Source: Apricaphanius iberus (lineage: Eukaryota; Chordata; Actinopteri; Cyprinodontiformes; Aphaniidae). From it: 64,000 nucleotides of DNA. The stretch lies in the NCBI GenBank assembly GCA_028564705.1, contig JAPXFQ010002744.1, positions 1,612,001-1,676,000 of the forward strand, in the 5' to 3' direction. This document shows, in pieces, positions 11,730 through 23,228 of this stretch. A program made the translations under genes and the position numbers. Under the pieces are notes generated by a model that saw nothing but the letters and a program-made list of their open reading frames with translations, was not told the origin of the DNA and ran no database searches. Position 1 is the stretch's first letter, and every line of letters begins with the position of its first letter.

Positions 11730-12110
11730 CTCTGATTGTGCAAGTTGTCCCACTTAAAACCTATTAGAGAAATCTGTAATTTTCATCACAGCTACACTTC
11801 AAAGGTGAGAGACAGAATGTAAGTACTTCAGTACTTTGTAATGCAACCTCAATAAGCAATGATAGAGGTCAAACATTTCCTGTAGGTTTTCACAAGATTT
11901 GCACACACTGCAGCTGGTATTTTGTCCTTTCTTCTATGCAGATCTTCTCTACAGTTGGGATGTTTTGGGGTTGTCACTGAGCAACATGGACTTTCAACTC
12001 CCTCCACAGATTCTGTATTAAATTGAGGTCTGGAGACTGGCTATGCGACTCCAAAGCCTTGAAATGCTTTTTATGTAGCCATTGGTCACCTGTCAGTGAT
12101 GCAGTCACTT
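11730..12110 (-). mobile_element. Tc1-like transposon remnant (3' part, minus strand)
   Basis: Read on the minus strand, this encodes the end of a Tc1-like transposase. The conserved [17 protein letters not shown] block lies around 12000-12060, followed by a degraded tail with stops. The noncoding end near 11730-11820 (containing GTGCAAGTTGTCCCACTTAAAA on the plus strand) resembles the sequence that follows the transposase stop in common fish Tc1 elements. The 5' half is missing; a Rex1 LINE fragment begins just downstream. Confidence 0.75.
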
Positions 12111-12184
12111 AAGGTGAATGTGTTCAAAAAGGGAGACATCGAAACCATTCAGAATATCAGCCTCATCACTTGTAGAAGCCGGGA

Positions 12185-13622
12185 AGCACTGTGAGAATAA
12201 GTTCTGTGATTTCTCCATTGTTTTTTACACCATCCAGCCAGGACTTCTGAGGGACAAGCTGGAGGTGTCAGGAGTGGATCAGAACATGTACCAGTGGATA
12301 CTGGACTACCTCACAGAACGTCCTCAGTATGTGAGGACACAGGGCTGTATCTCTGACACGCTGGTCTGCAGTACAGGGGCCCCACAGGGAACAGTGCTAG
12401 CACTGGTGGACTGGTGCCAGTAGAACCACCTGCTGATCAACGCTGCGAAAACTAAGGAGTTGGTGGTGAACTTCCACAGAAGCAGAACCACTACACTGAC
12501 ACCGGTGAACATCCAGGGAATGGACATTGAGATAGTGGACTCCTATAGGTACCTGTGTGTTCACCTGAATAATAAACTGGACTGGAGCCACAACACTGAT
12601 TCTCTCTACAGGAAGGGTCAGAGCAGACTCTACGTCAGGGGACACCAACCATTTGGATACTGAGAGCTACACAAAGGGTAATACAAAGGGCTACCTGTAC
12701 ATTACACAGTTGCATGGTTTATCTTATGCTAAGTCTGATCACATGTTAATTGCTCACAAATAATACAAATAATACATGATCATAATTGATTTAAGACAGG
12801 AAACAGATGCATTTAAAAATGCAACATTTCATTTCAATTAATATCTCAATGCATTTGAATTATTTGCTATTTTCAAAACATGTCCAGGGAGCACCTTATG
12901 CTGTCCCTGAGAGCACCTTGGTGCCCGCGGGCCCCATGTTGGTGATCTATGCTCTACGTGCTTAGAAGGCTGAGGTCATTTGGAGTTCAGAGAGTGCTGT
13001 TAAAAACCTTCTACGAATCTGTGGTGGCATCCATCATTTTTACATTGCTGTATGTTGGAGCAGCAGTTTATTTTCAGCTGAGAGGAACAGGTTAGATAAA
13101 CTTATCAGGAAGGTCAGCTCTGTTCTAGGATACCCCTTGGATCCAGTGCAGGTGGTGGGAAACAGAAGGACTCTGGCCAAAATAACATATCTGATGGACA
13201 GAGTTTCCCACCCCATGTAGGGAAATGTTGCTGAACTGCAGAGCTCCTTCAGTGACAGACTGCTGCATCCTCGATGTAGAAAGGAGCGATTCTGCAGGTC
13301 CTTCCTCCCTGCTGCTGCCAGACTATATAACTAAAACAGCTTCCAACAAATATAGAATGTTTACAATATTGTTTGCATTGAAGTTACCTTTTTGTTGTTT
13401 ATTTTTGGCATTACTCAAAACCTAGCACTGCAATAATTGCACTCAAAAAATATCCCTGGGAAAGGGTTCTCTAAACATGTTTTTGCACGTGTTGTTTTCA
13501 GTGCACTGTTTTTGCATACTGTTTGCACATATGTTGTTGTTGTCTCTGCATATTGTTGTCCTTGGATGCTGCTGTTACAACCGAATTTCCCCTAGTGGGA
13601 CTATTAAAGGTCTATTCTATTC
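12185..13622 (+). mobile_element. Rex1-like LINE fragment, interrupted by a small DNA transposon
   Basis: Translation shows reverse transcriptase pieces typical of Rex1/CR1-clade elements: GLLRDKLEVSGVDQNMYQWILDYL, then CSTGAPQGTVLA. After an internal deletion and a stop near 12421 come the downstream blocks NHLLINAAKTKELVV, SYRYLCVHLNNKLDW and KGQSRLY. The frame is broken at 12635 by a 316-bp insertion and resumes exactly at 12960 with the sequence encoding LRRLRSFGVQ. The palm YXDD region is deleted between APQGTVLA and the next block. The 3' end near 13580-13622 has GAATTTCCCCTAGTGGGACTATTAAAGG, as in CR1-clade tails. This is a non-functional copy. Confidence 0.85.
12636..12951. mobile_element. 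hAT-like MITE nested in the Rex1 LINE, 316 bp
   Basis: The element is flanked by a perfect 8-bp duplication CTCTACGT (12628-12635 and 12952-12959). Its ends, read inward, are CAGGGGACACCAACCAT and CATAGATCACCAACATG, imperfect inverted repeats sharing CACCAAC. Removing the insert plus one duplication copy leaves an uninterrupted Rex1 reading frame across the junction, which shows this is an insertion with exact borders. An 8-bp duplication with CA/TG ends fits hAT. No coding capacity. Confidence 0.88.
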
Positions 13623-15369
13623 CACAAGAAATAAAATTTACTCCAACTGCTCTAAATTCTGATTAAAAACATAATAAGTCAGTGACAGCTTCAGAAAACC
13701 ACAGTTTCAGAGAATACATAATAACTTGCCATAAAGTAACCTCAGAGCTTTTGATGAAGAACCCACTAAATTCCAGGAAAGTTCTTAAAGTCTTAAAAAT
13801 GTGCTTAAATAGAATATATAGTGAATGTTATAAAGTAAACTCTAAATTCTAGGTTTCACTGGTGCTCTGTAACGTAAGCTTTGAAGGTACCTCAAAGTAC
13901 CTAATAAGTCTTTAGACAGCTCCTTATATACAAGGTAAATTCCCCTAAAGTAATCCCAAATAATTCGAGGAACTGCTTGATAAGTTTCAGACAAGATGTG
14001 AATAGGTCTAGCAAATTTTAAGTTCATGAAAATTCTAGTCTTTGTTATGCAGTGTTACCTGAGAATGTATCATTAAAGAGTTGTTTTAAAAAACCCAAGA
14101 GAGGCACTTATATGTGCTGTCAGAAAATAAATAAATTAAGGTGTGTTTGCTCAACAATACTTCAAAAAATATTCCAGCAAGCCTCATACTTAAATAGCCT
14201 GCAGCTAATTTTCTTAACCTTGATTTTACAGTTTAACCAACTACTGTTATTAGCTGAGACTAGAAGCTTGGACATTAAAATGAATGAGGTGATTTTCAGT
14301 GAATCTGTTTTTCTTCTGTAACAAAGAATAAGCTATTTTCCCAGTGGTATAGAAAAAACCATGGCTGAAGTCTCTTTGCCATGCAGCCAGCTGATACTTC
14401 ATAATACTCTTTTCATTTTTCACTAACAGAATAACAGAAAGCTCCCAACATATGGAAGAAATCTACTGTGGTGCCAGTGACTAAGATTACATTCCCTAAA
14501 GCAATACATAACAATCTCCCCATGACTCTGACATCCTTGGTTACAGAACCCTTTGAACATATATAATCTGGTATTTGACACATACTGAATGACATGTTGG
14601 AGTTCTAAGAGTTTGTCTCAAGGCTACAGAGCAAAGAGAAGGACTTTAAAGCAGCCATGTAAACTTGCAGCATGGCACCTGGAGGGAACTCAGGAGCTTA
14701 CACACTTTTTTATTTTATTTCTTAAAATGTGCACTTATTTATACTCAGATGGATGTCACCTAGGCTCAAATCTAACAGTATAATAGACTTCAGCTTTTTG
14801 TGATTTACTGATTAATTATGAAACCATTCTCAAAGGATGGGTGGAGCCATGTCCTGAATGCTGTAACTTCAGCCACTCTGATATAAAGGTGATATCATCA
14901 CAGACAGATACCTGTAATGCCGATTATTCCTGGCCTTTACGCACTGACACTTGGGATACAACAGTTGATGAAATTATTTCTTAGATTTTTTATTAGCAGG
15001 TCCTTCAAGAGACAAGGTGGGTAGAGAAAATTGTGTTTAAGATGTTGCGGCTCTAGACAATTTTCCTCAATGACAAAAGTACAATTTAAATGAACGATGC
15101 ACAATAAGTGGCTTAGTTATTAGCAACATTCATAATGGTTCATATACAGTTATTAATAGTGACGGGCTCCCCCTGGTCAGCAGGGACAAATAACTAAGAT
15201 TAATGTCAGTCTCAACTGACTTTTAAGGTCAATCTGGAAAGATTTAACTACAAATTAAAGAAAGATGCTTCAAGTTTATGCACTAACTTCAGCAAATCAC
15301 AATAAAAAAACACAATCATGACAGATCAACTCTTCAGAGTAAACGTTTTGTAAAGGATACCAAACTGAT
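13623..15369. other. No gene recognised
   Basis: About 1.7 kb of AT-rich non-coding DNA. Short frames near 13842-14321 and 14413-14783 show no recognisable domain, and I could not define repeat borders. Confidence 0.4.
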
Positions 15370-15943
15370 TTACAGGTGAAACTTGAAAAATTTGAATATC
15401 GTGCAAAAGTTCCCTTGTTTCATTAATTCAACTTAAAAGGTGAAACTAAAATATGATAAAGACTCATCACCTGCAAAACGAGATATTTCAAGCCTTTATT
15501 TGTTATAATTATGATTATGTCTTACAGCTTATGACAACATCCATCCACCCATCCATCCATTTTCTTAACCGCTTAATCCTTAGTGGGTCGCGGGGGGGGG
15601 GGCTGGTGCCTATCTCCAGCTGTCAACGGGCGAGAGGCGGGGAACACCCTGCACAGGTCGCCAGTCCATCACAGGGCCACATAGAGACAGACAGGACAAG
15701 CAACCATGTACACACTCACACCTAAGGACAATTTTGGAGAGCTCAATTAACCTCATTTATGAAAACATGAAATTCATAATCTCAGAAAATTTGAATATTG
15801 TGAAAAGGTTCAATATTATAGGTTTAAAGTATCATGCTCTAATAATCTGATATCAGTAAACACCATTAGGCTGATAGCATCCATGCTATGCCTCACTGAG
15901 GCAAGAAGGGATGCAAAAGAGGCCCAAACCAACTACATACTGA
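15370..15943. repeat. Dispersed fish repeat, target of two insertions
   Basis: The segment with GAAACTTGAAAAATTTGAAT, TTGTTATAATTATGATTATG and ATCTCAGAAAATTTGAATAT resembles a very common interspersed repeat of fish genomes that I recognise but cannot name with certainty. It is interrupted at about 15541-15745 by a second repeat, and cut at 15947/15948 by the provirus. The sequence beyond the provirus at 27511 (TATGCTTGATTAG) is its probable continuation. Confidence 0.6.
15541..15745. repeat. CATC-led interspersed repeat nested in the preceding repeat
   Basis: It starts with a (CATC)n-like run and then TTTTCTTAACCGCTTAATCC, GTGGGTCGCGGGGG, CTATCTCCAGCTGTCA and CACACTCACACCTA, the form of a widespread fish genomic repeat. 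Host-repeat sequence reads on both sides of it, so it inserted into the older repeat. It encodes nothing. Confidence 0.65.
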
Positions 15944-15947
15944 GTAC

Positions 15948-16533
15948 TGTAGGATCCCCTATTAATTACTCTTATATATTATCTTAACACAGGTATTAAA
16001 TTATATGGAGGAAATCTCAGCCCTTCAGTATGTTGAGAAATGAGGAGAGTTGAAAGTCTTTCCAAGTCTGCGCTGCAGCGGGATGTAAGAATCGCCCCGA
16101 GCCCGACCGAAGCATGCAGAGGTTACAAGTCTCACAGCCGCCCCCCAAAACGATTCTGAATCCTACCTGATGAGACAGTCTCTTTTTTTATTCAAAACTG
16201 CACAAGGATGGTTACATATTCATTGCACAATACAATTCCAGTAACATGAGTCTTAAGCAACTGTGGCCTTGAGATAAGAGTAAGTATCACAGAGAAACAA
16301 CTCCCTAGTTGTGGCAGAGCATGAGAACATTCTGTGTTCTTCTCTTAACGGTGCAGTCTCAGCATAATCACGCTCTGGTTAAATGGACAAGTTCTGCAAA
16401 ATAAGAGGAAATATCTTTGCATGCACAGTGCTATCTTAACTAAGCTGAGAATATATGTAACAAGCATCAAAATCTAAGTAAAACATCTCATAAGGCACTT
16501 CATAAAGCACAGTGTAATAGAATATATTCAACA
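15948..16533 (-). repeat. 3' LTR of the endogenous retrovirus (586 bp)
   Basis: Near-identical to the 559-bp LTR at 26948-27506 apart from an indel-rich patch at about 16078-16192, and starts/ends TG/CA. Read on the minus strand it holds an AATAAA polyadenylation signal (16187-16192 on the plus strand). The flanking host duplication is GTAC at 15944-15947. It abuts a polypurine tract on the internal side, which sets the proviral orientation as minus. Confidence 0.97.
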
Positions 16534-16545
16534 GTCCCCCTTTTA
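16534..16545 (-). promoter_or_regulatory. Polypurine tract
   Basis: On the minus strand the sequence immediately 5' of the 3' LTR is AAAAGGGGGAC, a purine run of the kind that primes plus-strand DNA synthesis in retroviruses. Its position directly against the LTR TG end supports the call. Confidence 0.88.
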
Positions 16546-16956
16546 ATCTATTTTAATAGATTAACTACAAAAATAAGCAATAGTCAAATTTAATCAAGTG
16601 AAAAAATAGCCATAACAGAAACATGGGACACATCTGGTCAGGTCCGAAAAACTCCCCGGGATATTTTGTGGAAAGACAGTTCATTTCTTTGACTTTGTGG
16701 GGAGAAAAGGATCCTGACACCACCTTTCCCAAGGGTCGGCTGCACTTGGTCCCAGTCTCTCACATGGTCGTATGTTCAGGCAAACATGGTATTCTGCATA
16801 ACCTGTAACAGAAACTGAGTTAGTGCAGCCAGCACTGTCATAACGTAAAATGTGTTATTATACCTAACAGTCAACATATTATGAAGCAAATAAATCAAAA
16901 TAGCCAGAGAACAAGCAAAAAGTGGTTACTATATGTTTGCATTATACTAAAAAATT

Positions 16957-19011
16957 TTAAACAAAGGAGAGAGGATGTACATCAATTTCTTCATCATCAG
17001 ATTCAAGATCTGAGGGATCTTGAGAAGAATTTATCCTACCGTCTGCAGCCAACAGAGGCATCTGAACTGCCATGTCACCTCTTTCTTTTGTGAGGGCCGT
17101 TTCAATGAGTCTCTGCATTAAAGCCCTAAGGCAGGGAATGCAGCAGCACCCACAGGTAACCAAGACAGCTGCAAATACTGAAATAGACACTAGCAGAGAT
17201 GCTACCAAATTTTTATATCTGCATAACATGTTCAACCAAGAGTCCCCCATTTCTGTATCTACCCCTGAATGTTCCTTCATGGAGTGAGTGAGGGCAGTAA
17301 GACCAGTAAGTGCTTTAGTTAAAGATCCATCAGGGGCTGTGTTATTTGGAATGAAGGTGCAGCATTGTTCCCCGAATATGTGACACACTCCCCCTTGCGC
17401 TGCTAATAAAAGGTCAACTGCAATTCTATTTCGGAATGCCATCAATGAGGTTGCAGACAATTGGGTATGTACAGCTGAAAACCCATCCCTTGTGTAGTTT
17501 GCCAATAGTTGAACATTATAATGAACATAATTAATCAGATCAGTATGCACATTGATCTCTATGGGCCACAGAAGAGATGCCCATCCTGATTTAATTTGAT
17601 CACGCAATTTGTATTCATCTGGTACACCCCTAGGTACTTCTATTGCGTCTATGTAGGTGGGATTGGGCACTGCACTCGGTACTACTGATCTTTTAGACCT
17701 AGTAAGTGTAAAGGTGTCTTGCCATTCAGTTGTGACATACTTAACCGGAGTTACTACCACAGGGAGTAGTAAAGTTATTAATGCGCAACGTCCTCCTGCA
17801 TTTTTGGGAAAGCAATCATAGAGTCTATTTCCTGAACACCACCACCATAAATCAGCACGCGCAGTTGGTCTAAAATTTGGTCTCACTTCTGTACTGGATT
17901 CACACCATTCCTCAGACACATTACCCAACTGATGGGTTTTTCCAGTTAATACAATACAGGTAAAGTTATTAGGTGCTACTTCTGAGGAGAAGAATGGTGG
18001 TTTGCTGGTTATGTCACGAGGGGTTTTAGGAAAGTAAGACTCCAAAATTTTGCATTCTGAGGATTTTGCGTTATTCATTAAGTGTAGCATACAGGTGCTA
18101 TTTACTGGTGCTGGTACTACTTTTAGAACTGGTCTAGCACCCATACAAACCACACAGTCAGACTGTACATTTTTTGCAGCTTGTTCTGCCATTAATAGCC
18201 AATTGTTTGTGTTTCCTGAAACACCAGTTAACATTTGGAAAATCTCATCCTGGGTTAATTTCTCAGGCTTGGTCATTTTAATCTTACCTAATCTACCTCC
18301 ATTTTGGTGTGTAACTGGCTGTCCATTAAACTGCTCGCTATCATCTGACACTGCTGAGGCAGGTTGAGGGGATGGTGAGGGACAGATTTCCAACTGCCAG
18401 TAAAGGCCTGTTCGGTCAGTCCAAGGGGCCAGAACAAACTGTTGGCAGGAGGTCAGAAGGAATGATTTTACTGTGATTATAAGGCCAGTACCTGCTAAAG
18501 TTTTTGCCATTGTTAATTTCTTTTGAGTCCTCCAAGTTTTTGCTGCCCCCTTGGAGTATACACTCCAATCTGGACCTGTCTCATCAATCAAATTATTCCA
18601 TTTCCATTGATACCAATTACCTAATGTGATATACCATGCTGCTGAGGAAAGTGTAACAGCCCGATTTTTATGCCCTTTCAATTTTTGTGAGTAATGGCCT
18701 GGTGGTTGTGGGAAACTAGCAAAGTCTACTTGTATCACATAGCTATCATTTTTGGGTATACAAAACGTTATCATCCGAGTTGTAGAGGGATTACATGATT
18801 GAGGCGAGGAAGATCGTTTTTTCCTAACCAATGAGCTATTTGGTGGAGTTTGAGTGGGCTGAGGGGTGGGCAGGCTTGAGTTTTTGGAAAGATTTGGCGG
18901 GCCTTCACAGATTAGTAGGATGGCAACTGGGATTAGGGCTAGCAGTACACATGCTAGAATGTACATTAGTCTCTGCTTGCATGTTAATGGAGTAACAAAT
19001 GGCCAGGACAT
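16957..19011 (-). CDS. env: Retroviral envelope glycoprotein (Env), open frame of 684 residues
   Basis: Envelope precursor that would be cleaved into surface (SU) and transmembrane (TM) subunits. The frame opens with an ATG at 19011 and a hydrophobic segment at residues about 15-35, acting as signal peptide or leader anchor. A basic RKKR motif lies at 63-66 and the main furin-type site RSKR at 438-441. SU carries a CVVC motif (286-289), the gammaretroviral CXXC type that disulphide-links SU to TM. In TM, an immunosuppressive-domain-like stretch precedes CHIFGEQCC (543-551), the matching CX6CC motif. The membrane span is about 601-625, followed by a cysteine cluster and an acidic tail of roughly 60 residues. 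Several NXT/NXS sites are present. It does not overlap pol (98 nt gap); the mRNA would be spliced. Expression is unknown. Confidence 0.93.
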   Translation of the reverse strand: MSWPFVTPLTCKQRLMYILACVLLALIPVAILLICEGPPNLSKNSSLPTPQPTQTPPNSSLVRKKRSSSPQSCNPSTTRMITFCIPKNDSYVIQVDFASFPQPPGHYSQKLKGHKNRAVTLSSAAWYITLGNWYQWKWNNLIDETGPDWSVYSKGAAKTWRTQKKLTMAKTLAGTGLIITVKSFLLTSCQQFVLAPWTDRTGLYWQLEICPSPSPQPASAVSDDSEQFNGQPVTHQNGGRLGKIKMTKPEKLTQDEIFQMLTGVSGNTNNWLLMAEQAAKNVQSDCVVCMGARPVLKVVPAPVNSTCMLHLMNNAKSSECKILESYFPKTPRDITSKPPFFSSEVAPNNFTCIVLTGKTHQLGNVSEEWCESSTEVRPNFRPTARADLWWWCSGNRLYDCFPKNAGGRCALITLLLPVVVTPVKYVTTEWQDTFTLTRSKRSVVPSAVPNPTYIDAIEVPRGVPDEYKLRDQIKSGWASLLWPIEINVHTDLINYVHYNVQLLANYTRDGFSAVHTQLSATSLMAFRNRIAVDLLLAAQGGVCHIFGEQCCTFIPNNTAPDGSLTKALTGLTALTHSMKEHSGVDTEMGDSWLNMLCRYKNLVASLLVSISVFAAVLVTCGCCCIPCLRALMQRLIETALTKERGDMAVQMPLLAADGRINSSQDPSDLESDDEEIDVHPLSFV

Positions 19012-19109
19012 TCTGTGGCCGTTGCAATTAACCTAGATACTTAAACTGATGATATTCAGGTGTGTATTATTCAATACAATGTATTTCTTTAAAACAGTTA
19101 ATGACTTAT

Positions 19110-22100
19110 CTAGTTTCCTTGAATCAGATCCTTCTGGACTTCAGCCAATGATCGTGAGGGTTCCTCTGCTTCTGCACATTGGGACCAGTGGTACCAAGTG
19201 TCCCCCTTTCCAGCCAATCTGACTGCGTGTGATGTTCTTTCAGTGATTCGGTATGGTCCCGTCCACCTTGGTTCTGACCACTTTCTTTTGATGACCTTTA
19301 GGTACACATAGTCCACGGAGGGAAGAATGGACGTTGGTTCTCCAGACTCCGTTGGATCACCTTTCTGTTGAGAAAAATGTAAGACAAGGCTATGCAGAAG
19401 GTTATAATATGTCTTGGGCTCTAGAGGCTCATAATCAGTTAGAGGTAATTTTGTGTGGGGGCCTGGCATGGGGCGTCCCGTGTGCAGTTCAAATGGAGTG
19501 TGAGATGTATTTTTGTTTACTGAAGATCTGATAGACATCAAAGCTAGCGGCAGAGCATCCACCCATGTCAATTTAGTCTGTGCACAGATTTTAGCCCATT
19601 TGGTTTTTAATGACTGGTTCATTCTTTCTACTTTGCCCTGTGACTGTGGATGATATACAGTCCCAAACTTATGTTTCAACCCCAGTACTTCCTCCACTTT
19701 TTGTAGATCCTGATTCTTGAAATGGGTGCCATTATCTGACCTTACTTTTTCGGGGAAGCCATGCTGTGGGGTATAATGATTAACAAGACACTTGACTACA
19801 GTTTTGCTATCTTCCTTCATAGTAGGCCATGATTCTGGCCAACCTGAATAAGCATCCACAAACACCAACAGGTATCTGTACCTACCCACTCTTTCCCCCA
19901 TGTCTGTATAGTCAATGATTATTTCTTTTCCTGGGCAAGTGGGAATTGGAAAAGTTCCATGCATGGGCCTGAGCGTTGGCTTTACCCCATACTGATTGCA
20001 TTCCTGACACGTTTTGGTGTAATACTTAGCCATATCTTGTAAGTTGGGGTGCCACCAATTGGCAAGGTTTCTCATCATTTGTGCTGCTCCCACGTGTCCT
20101 ATCCCATGTGCTTCTTCCAATGCAGTTTGTCTTACTCCCGGTGGTAATATTGGTCTTCCATCTGGACCCCTCCAGCAGTCTGTGTTTGTTGCTCCTCTAG
20201 CCACCCACAAAGTCTTTTCCTGAGGCGAGGCTTTATCTTGGAGGCTTGTGAGTACTTCCATGGACATTTCCTCTGGTGTCTTGTTTGTTAGTTGTTCTGA
20301 GCAGACTAGCATGTGTTTGGCTCGGTATCCTGCTGTTAGTTTTGCCACTTCATCTGCCTGTTGGTTCCCTTTAGACACTAAGTCCAAACCTGTGCTGTGG
20401 CCTTTACATTTTATGACAGCCACCTTCTCAGGTAGCAGCAGTGCTTCTGCCAGTTCTTTCATTTCTGCTTCATGCTTGATGGGCTTGTTTGATGTAGTGA
20501 GGAAACCAGCTCTAAGCCACTGTTTTAGTTCCACATGCACTGCTCCTACAGCGTATGCTGAATCACTGTAGATGTTAACTTTTTTTTCTTCAGCTAATTT
20601 TAAGGCTTCAATGACTGCTGTGAGTTCTGCTCTCTGTGCTGACTGGGATCCTGTTAGGGGTTCTGCTTTTACCGTTTCCCATCTGCTTCCTTTTTGCCGC
20701 ACTATAGCCCAGGCAGCTTTCAACTCACCTGTTGTGGCCCTGTGGCAGCATCCATCTGTGAACCAGTCCTCTTCTGCCTCAGGTAGTGGTGTTGCTGATA
20801 GATCTGGTCTGATTTTTTCTTCTGTCACCACGCGCCTTTCACATTGATGTGGTTCCCCTGAGCCCATGTGGTCAGCCATGTTGATGCCTTCATGTGTGTA
20901 TGTGATGTGTGGTGCTTCTAGAATGGCATTCAGTCTTCTTTGTCTCAGGGGAGTCATGGTGAAAAGGTGTGACTGCACATATGCCACCACACCATGAGAG
21001 GTTAAAACTGTCAGTGGGTGGTTCATTACAATGTGAGCCGTTTTTTGGATAATTTTTGCCAATCCAGCTGCGTATTGAGTGCAAGGTGGATGTTTCATTT
21101 CTGTACTATCTAGCATCACACTACTGTATGTTAATACCTGTCTTACTCCCCCTTTTTTCTGGAACAGGACACCATTCATGTGTGTCCCAGTTCCAGAAAC
21201 ATCCAAATGAAAAGGTCATTTGTAGTCAGGAACTGCCAATTCTGATGCTGTTAAAAGCTCCTGTTTGAGCCTGATGAATGCTCGTTCTGCCTGCTCAGTC
21301 CAATTAAGAGTAGCAGTTAAGTTTCTCATCCCATGTTCCTTCACCATTGCTCGGAGGGGAGTTGTCAGACCCACATATTCAGGTACATATGTGCGGCTGT
21401 ATCCGGTAAGGCCAAGAAATGACAGCATTTGTCTCACAGTGGTTGGCTTTGGGTGATGCAAGATGGAGTTCTTGTGGCTTGGTGACAGGGTCACACCGGA
21501 TTGGGAAATAACCCGTCCCAGGAAGGAAACCTGTTTTCTTACCAGTTACAATTTTTCCTTGCTGGCTTTGAAGCCCAATGATGCCAAATGTTGCAACAAG
21601 ATTTTTGTCCCTTCCAAGCACATCTCCGCAGTTGGTGCTGAAAGTAAAAGATCGTCAACATATTGCACCAACATGCAGTCTTCTGGTATGGGACAGTGTT
21701 CCAACAGTGCTTTAAGTACTTGATTAAACAGTCCAGGTGACAGTGCAAAGCCTTGTGGCAGCCGCGTCTAGCGCCATCTTTTTCCTCTAAAAGAGAAGGA
21801 AAAAATATCCCTCAGGGAATCAGCAAGTGGGATGCAGAAAAATGCATTTGCCAAGTCCACACATGTGAACCAAGAATGATTCGGTGGCAATGAGGTCAGG
21901 GCCACATATGGATTGGGCACTGGCAGGGGAGAAGTGCCCAAAAGTGCATTAATTTTGCGAAGGTCATGTACCATCCTGTATTTACCTGTCCCTTTCTTCT
22001 CTACAGGTAGTATTGGAGTATTCCAATTGGAGTTTGAGGGTTCCAACACTCCAGCTTGTATCAAACCAGAAACGGTTTCAGCTATTCCCTCAGTGGCTTC

Positions 22101-23228
22101 AAACTTATGTGGATACTGTGGGATCCATATTGGTGTGTTATTTTGCAAGTCAAAACTGATAGGTTTAACTGACACCAGTCCCACATCAGTGGGTCCTTGG
22201 GACCAGAGGGAAGCAGGCAAAGAGTCAACCAGTTGTGCTGCAGATGGATGGTCTGTCCTTTCTCTACCGTGTGTTCTGGGAATAAGCAGATGTTCAAGCA
22301 CTGAGTCATCTTCTGATTGATTCACAATTTTGTAGGTTGCAGTGCTGGGTGAGTACTGTACTTGTGGGATTTGGGTATCACACCAATCAGTACACTGTTG
22401 GGAGCGTTTTACCATGCCACCCAACTCCTTAGCCTGATGAGCCGGATGAAGCGCCAGCGAGACATGTGGCACTGCTTCCTCACCCATCATATACCACTGC
22501 AGCTGGTCAGGGGTTAGTTCTACAGTGGCAGCCACACCCTCAGGGGCAACATAAATGTCTGAACTTTCGAGATGCCAAGAATGTCCTTCACATTTTTCCA
22601 TGAAGTTTTGCTGATACCAGAATGTATCCTGTCTGTCATAGAAGAGGGTCATGTGGGGAGGATCAGGAGGAGGTACATAGGGGTGGATTTGGTTGATCCA
22701 GGGTCTCCATTTATTGAATGCGGATAGTATCCCAGATGGCGCAGGTTTTTCTGATTCCAGGAGTGCCCAATAGATATCAGCAGTATGTGATTGACTAGGC
22801 AATGGTTGTGCGAAGTATACTCCCAGAGATGTATTGTTCAGTCCACATTTTAAAGAAGTTCCCGTAGGCAGAGTCACTGTTAGTCCAGTTGCTGAACATA
22901 GTATGGTAGCTCCCAGTTTAATAAGCAAGTCTCTTCCCAGTAGATTTACTGGAACAGAAGGCGAGCATACAAAGGAATGAGTCAAAGTTTGTAGTCCCAC
23001 AGTGGTGGACAAAGGGGTGGTGTATGGCAGAACTTGTGCTTCCCCCGTGAAGCCCACCACAGTGGTGGTTCTGGTAGACATCTTGGTGAGTCTCACATGT
23101 TGGGACTGGATGGTTGACATTGTTGCCCCAGTATCCACCAAAAAGTTACATGTGTTTCCATCCACTTTTATGGACAGCATGGGGTCTGCCGTGTTTTCCA
23201 TACTGTCCTGGGCTCCTGTGGGGGTGTC
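19110..23228 (-). pseudogene. pol: Retroviral pro-pol with three in-frame stops
   Basis: This frame follows the gag amber codon directly and ends at 19110. In order: retropepsin with LVDTGA near 23135, reverse transcriptase from about 22100 with YVDD near 21650-21664, RNase H (TDGC, AELTAVIEAL, SDSAYAVG), then integrase. The integrase has the HHCC zinc region (AHGIGH ... CQEC) and DD35E core residues in DYTDMGE, RSDNGTHF and QGKVERMNQ. Stops in the same frame lie at 21770-21768 (TAG), 21548-21546 (TAA) and 21218-21216 (TGA). All three fall in or just after the RT region, so protease and the N-terminal RT part are open, and RNase H-integrase is a long open stretch, but no full Pol can be made. 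No frameshift is needed to read the rest of the frame, so decay is by point changes only. Confidence 0.93.

Noticed and set aside
21204..21206. A separate gene start at the beginning of the long RNase H-integrase frame
   Set aside because: The first codon is TTG directly after a stop inside pol; the frame is simply the continuation of pro-pol.
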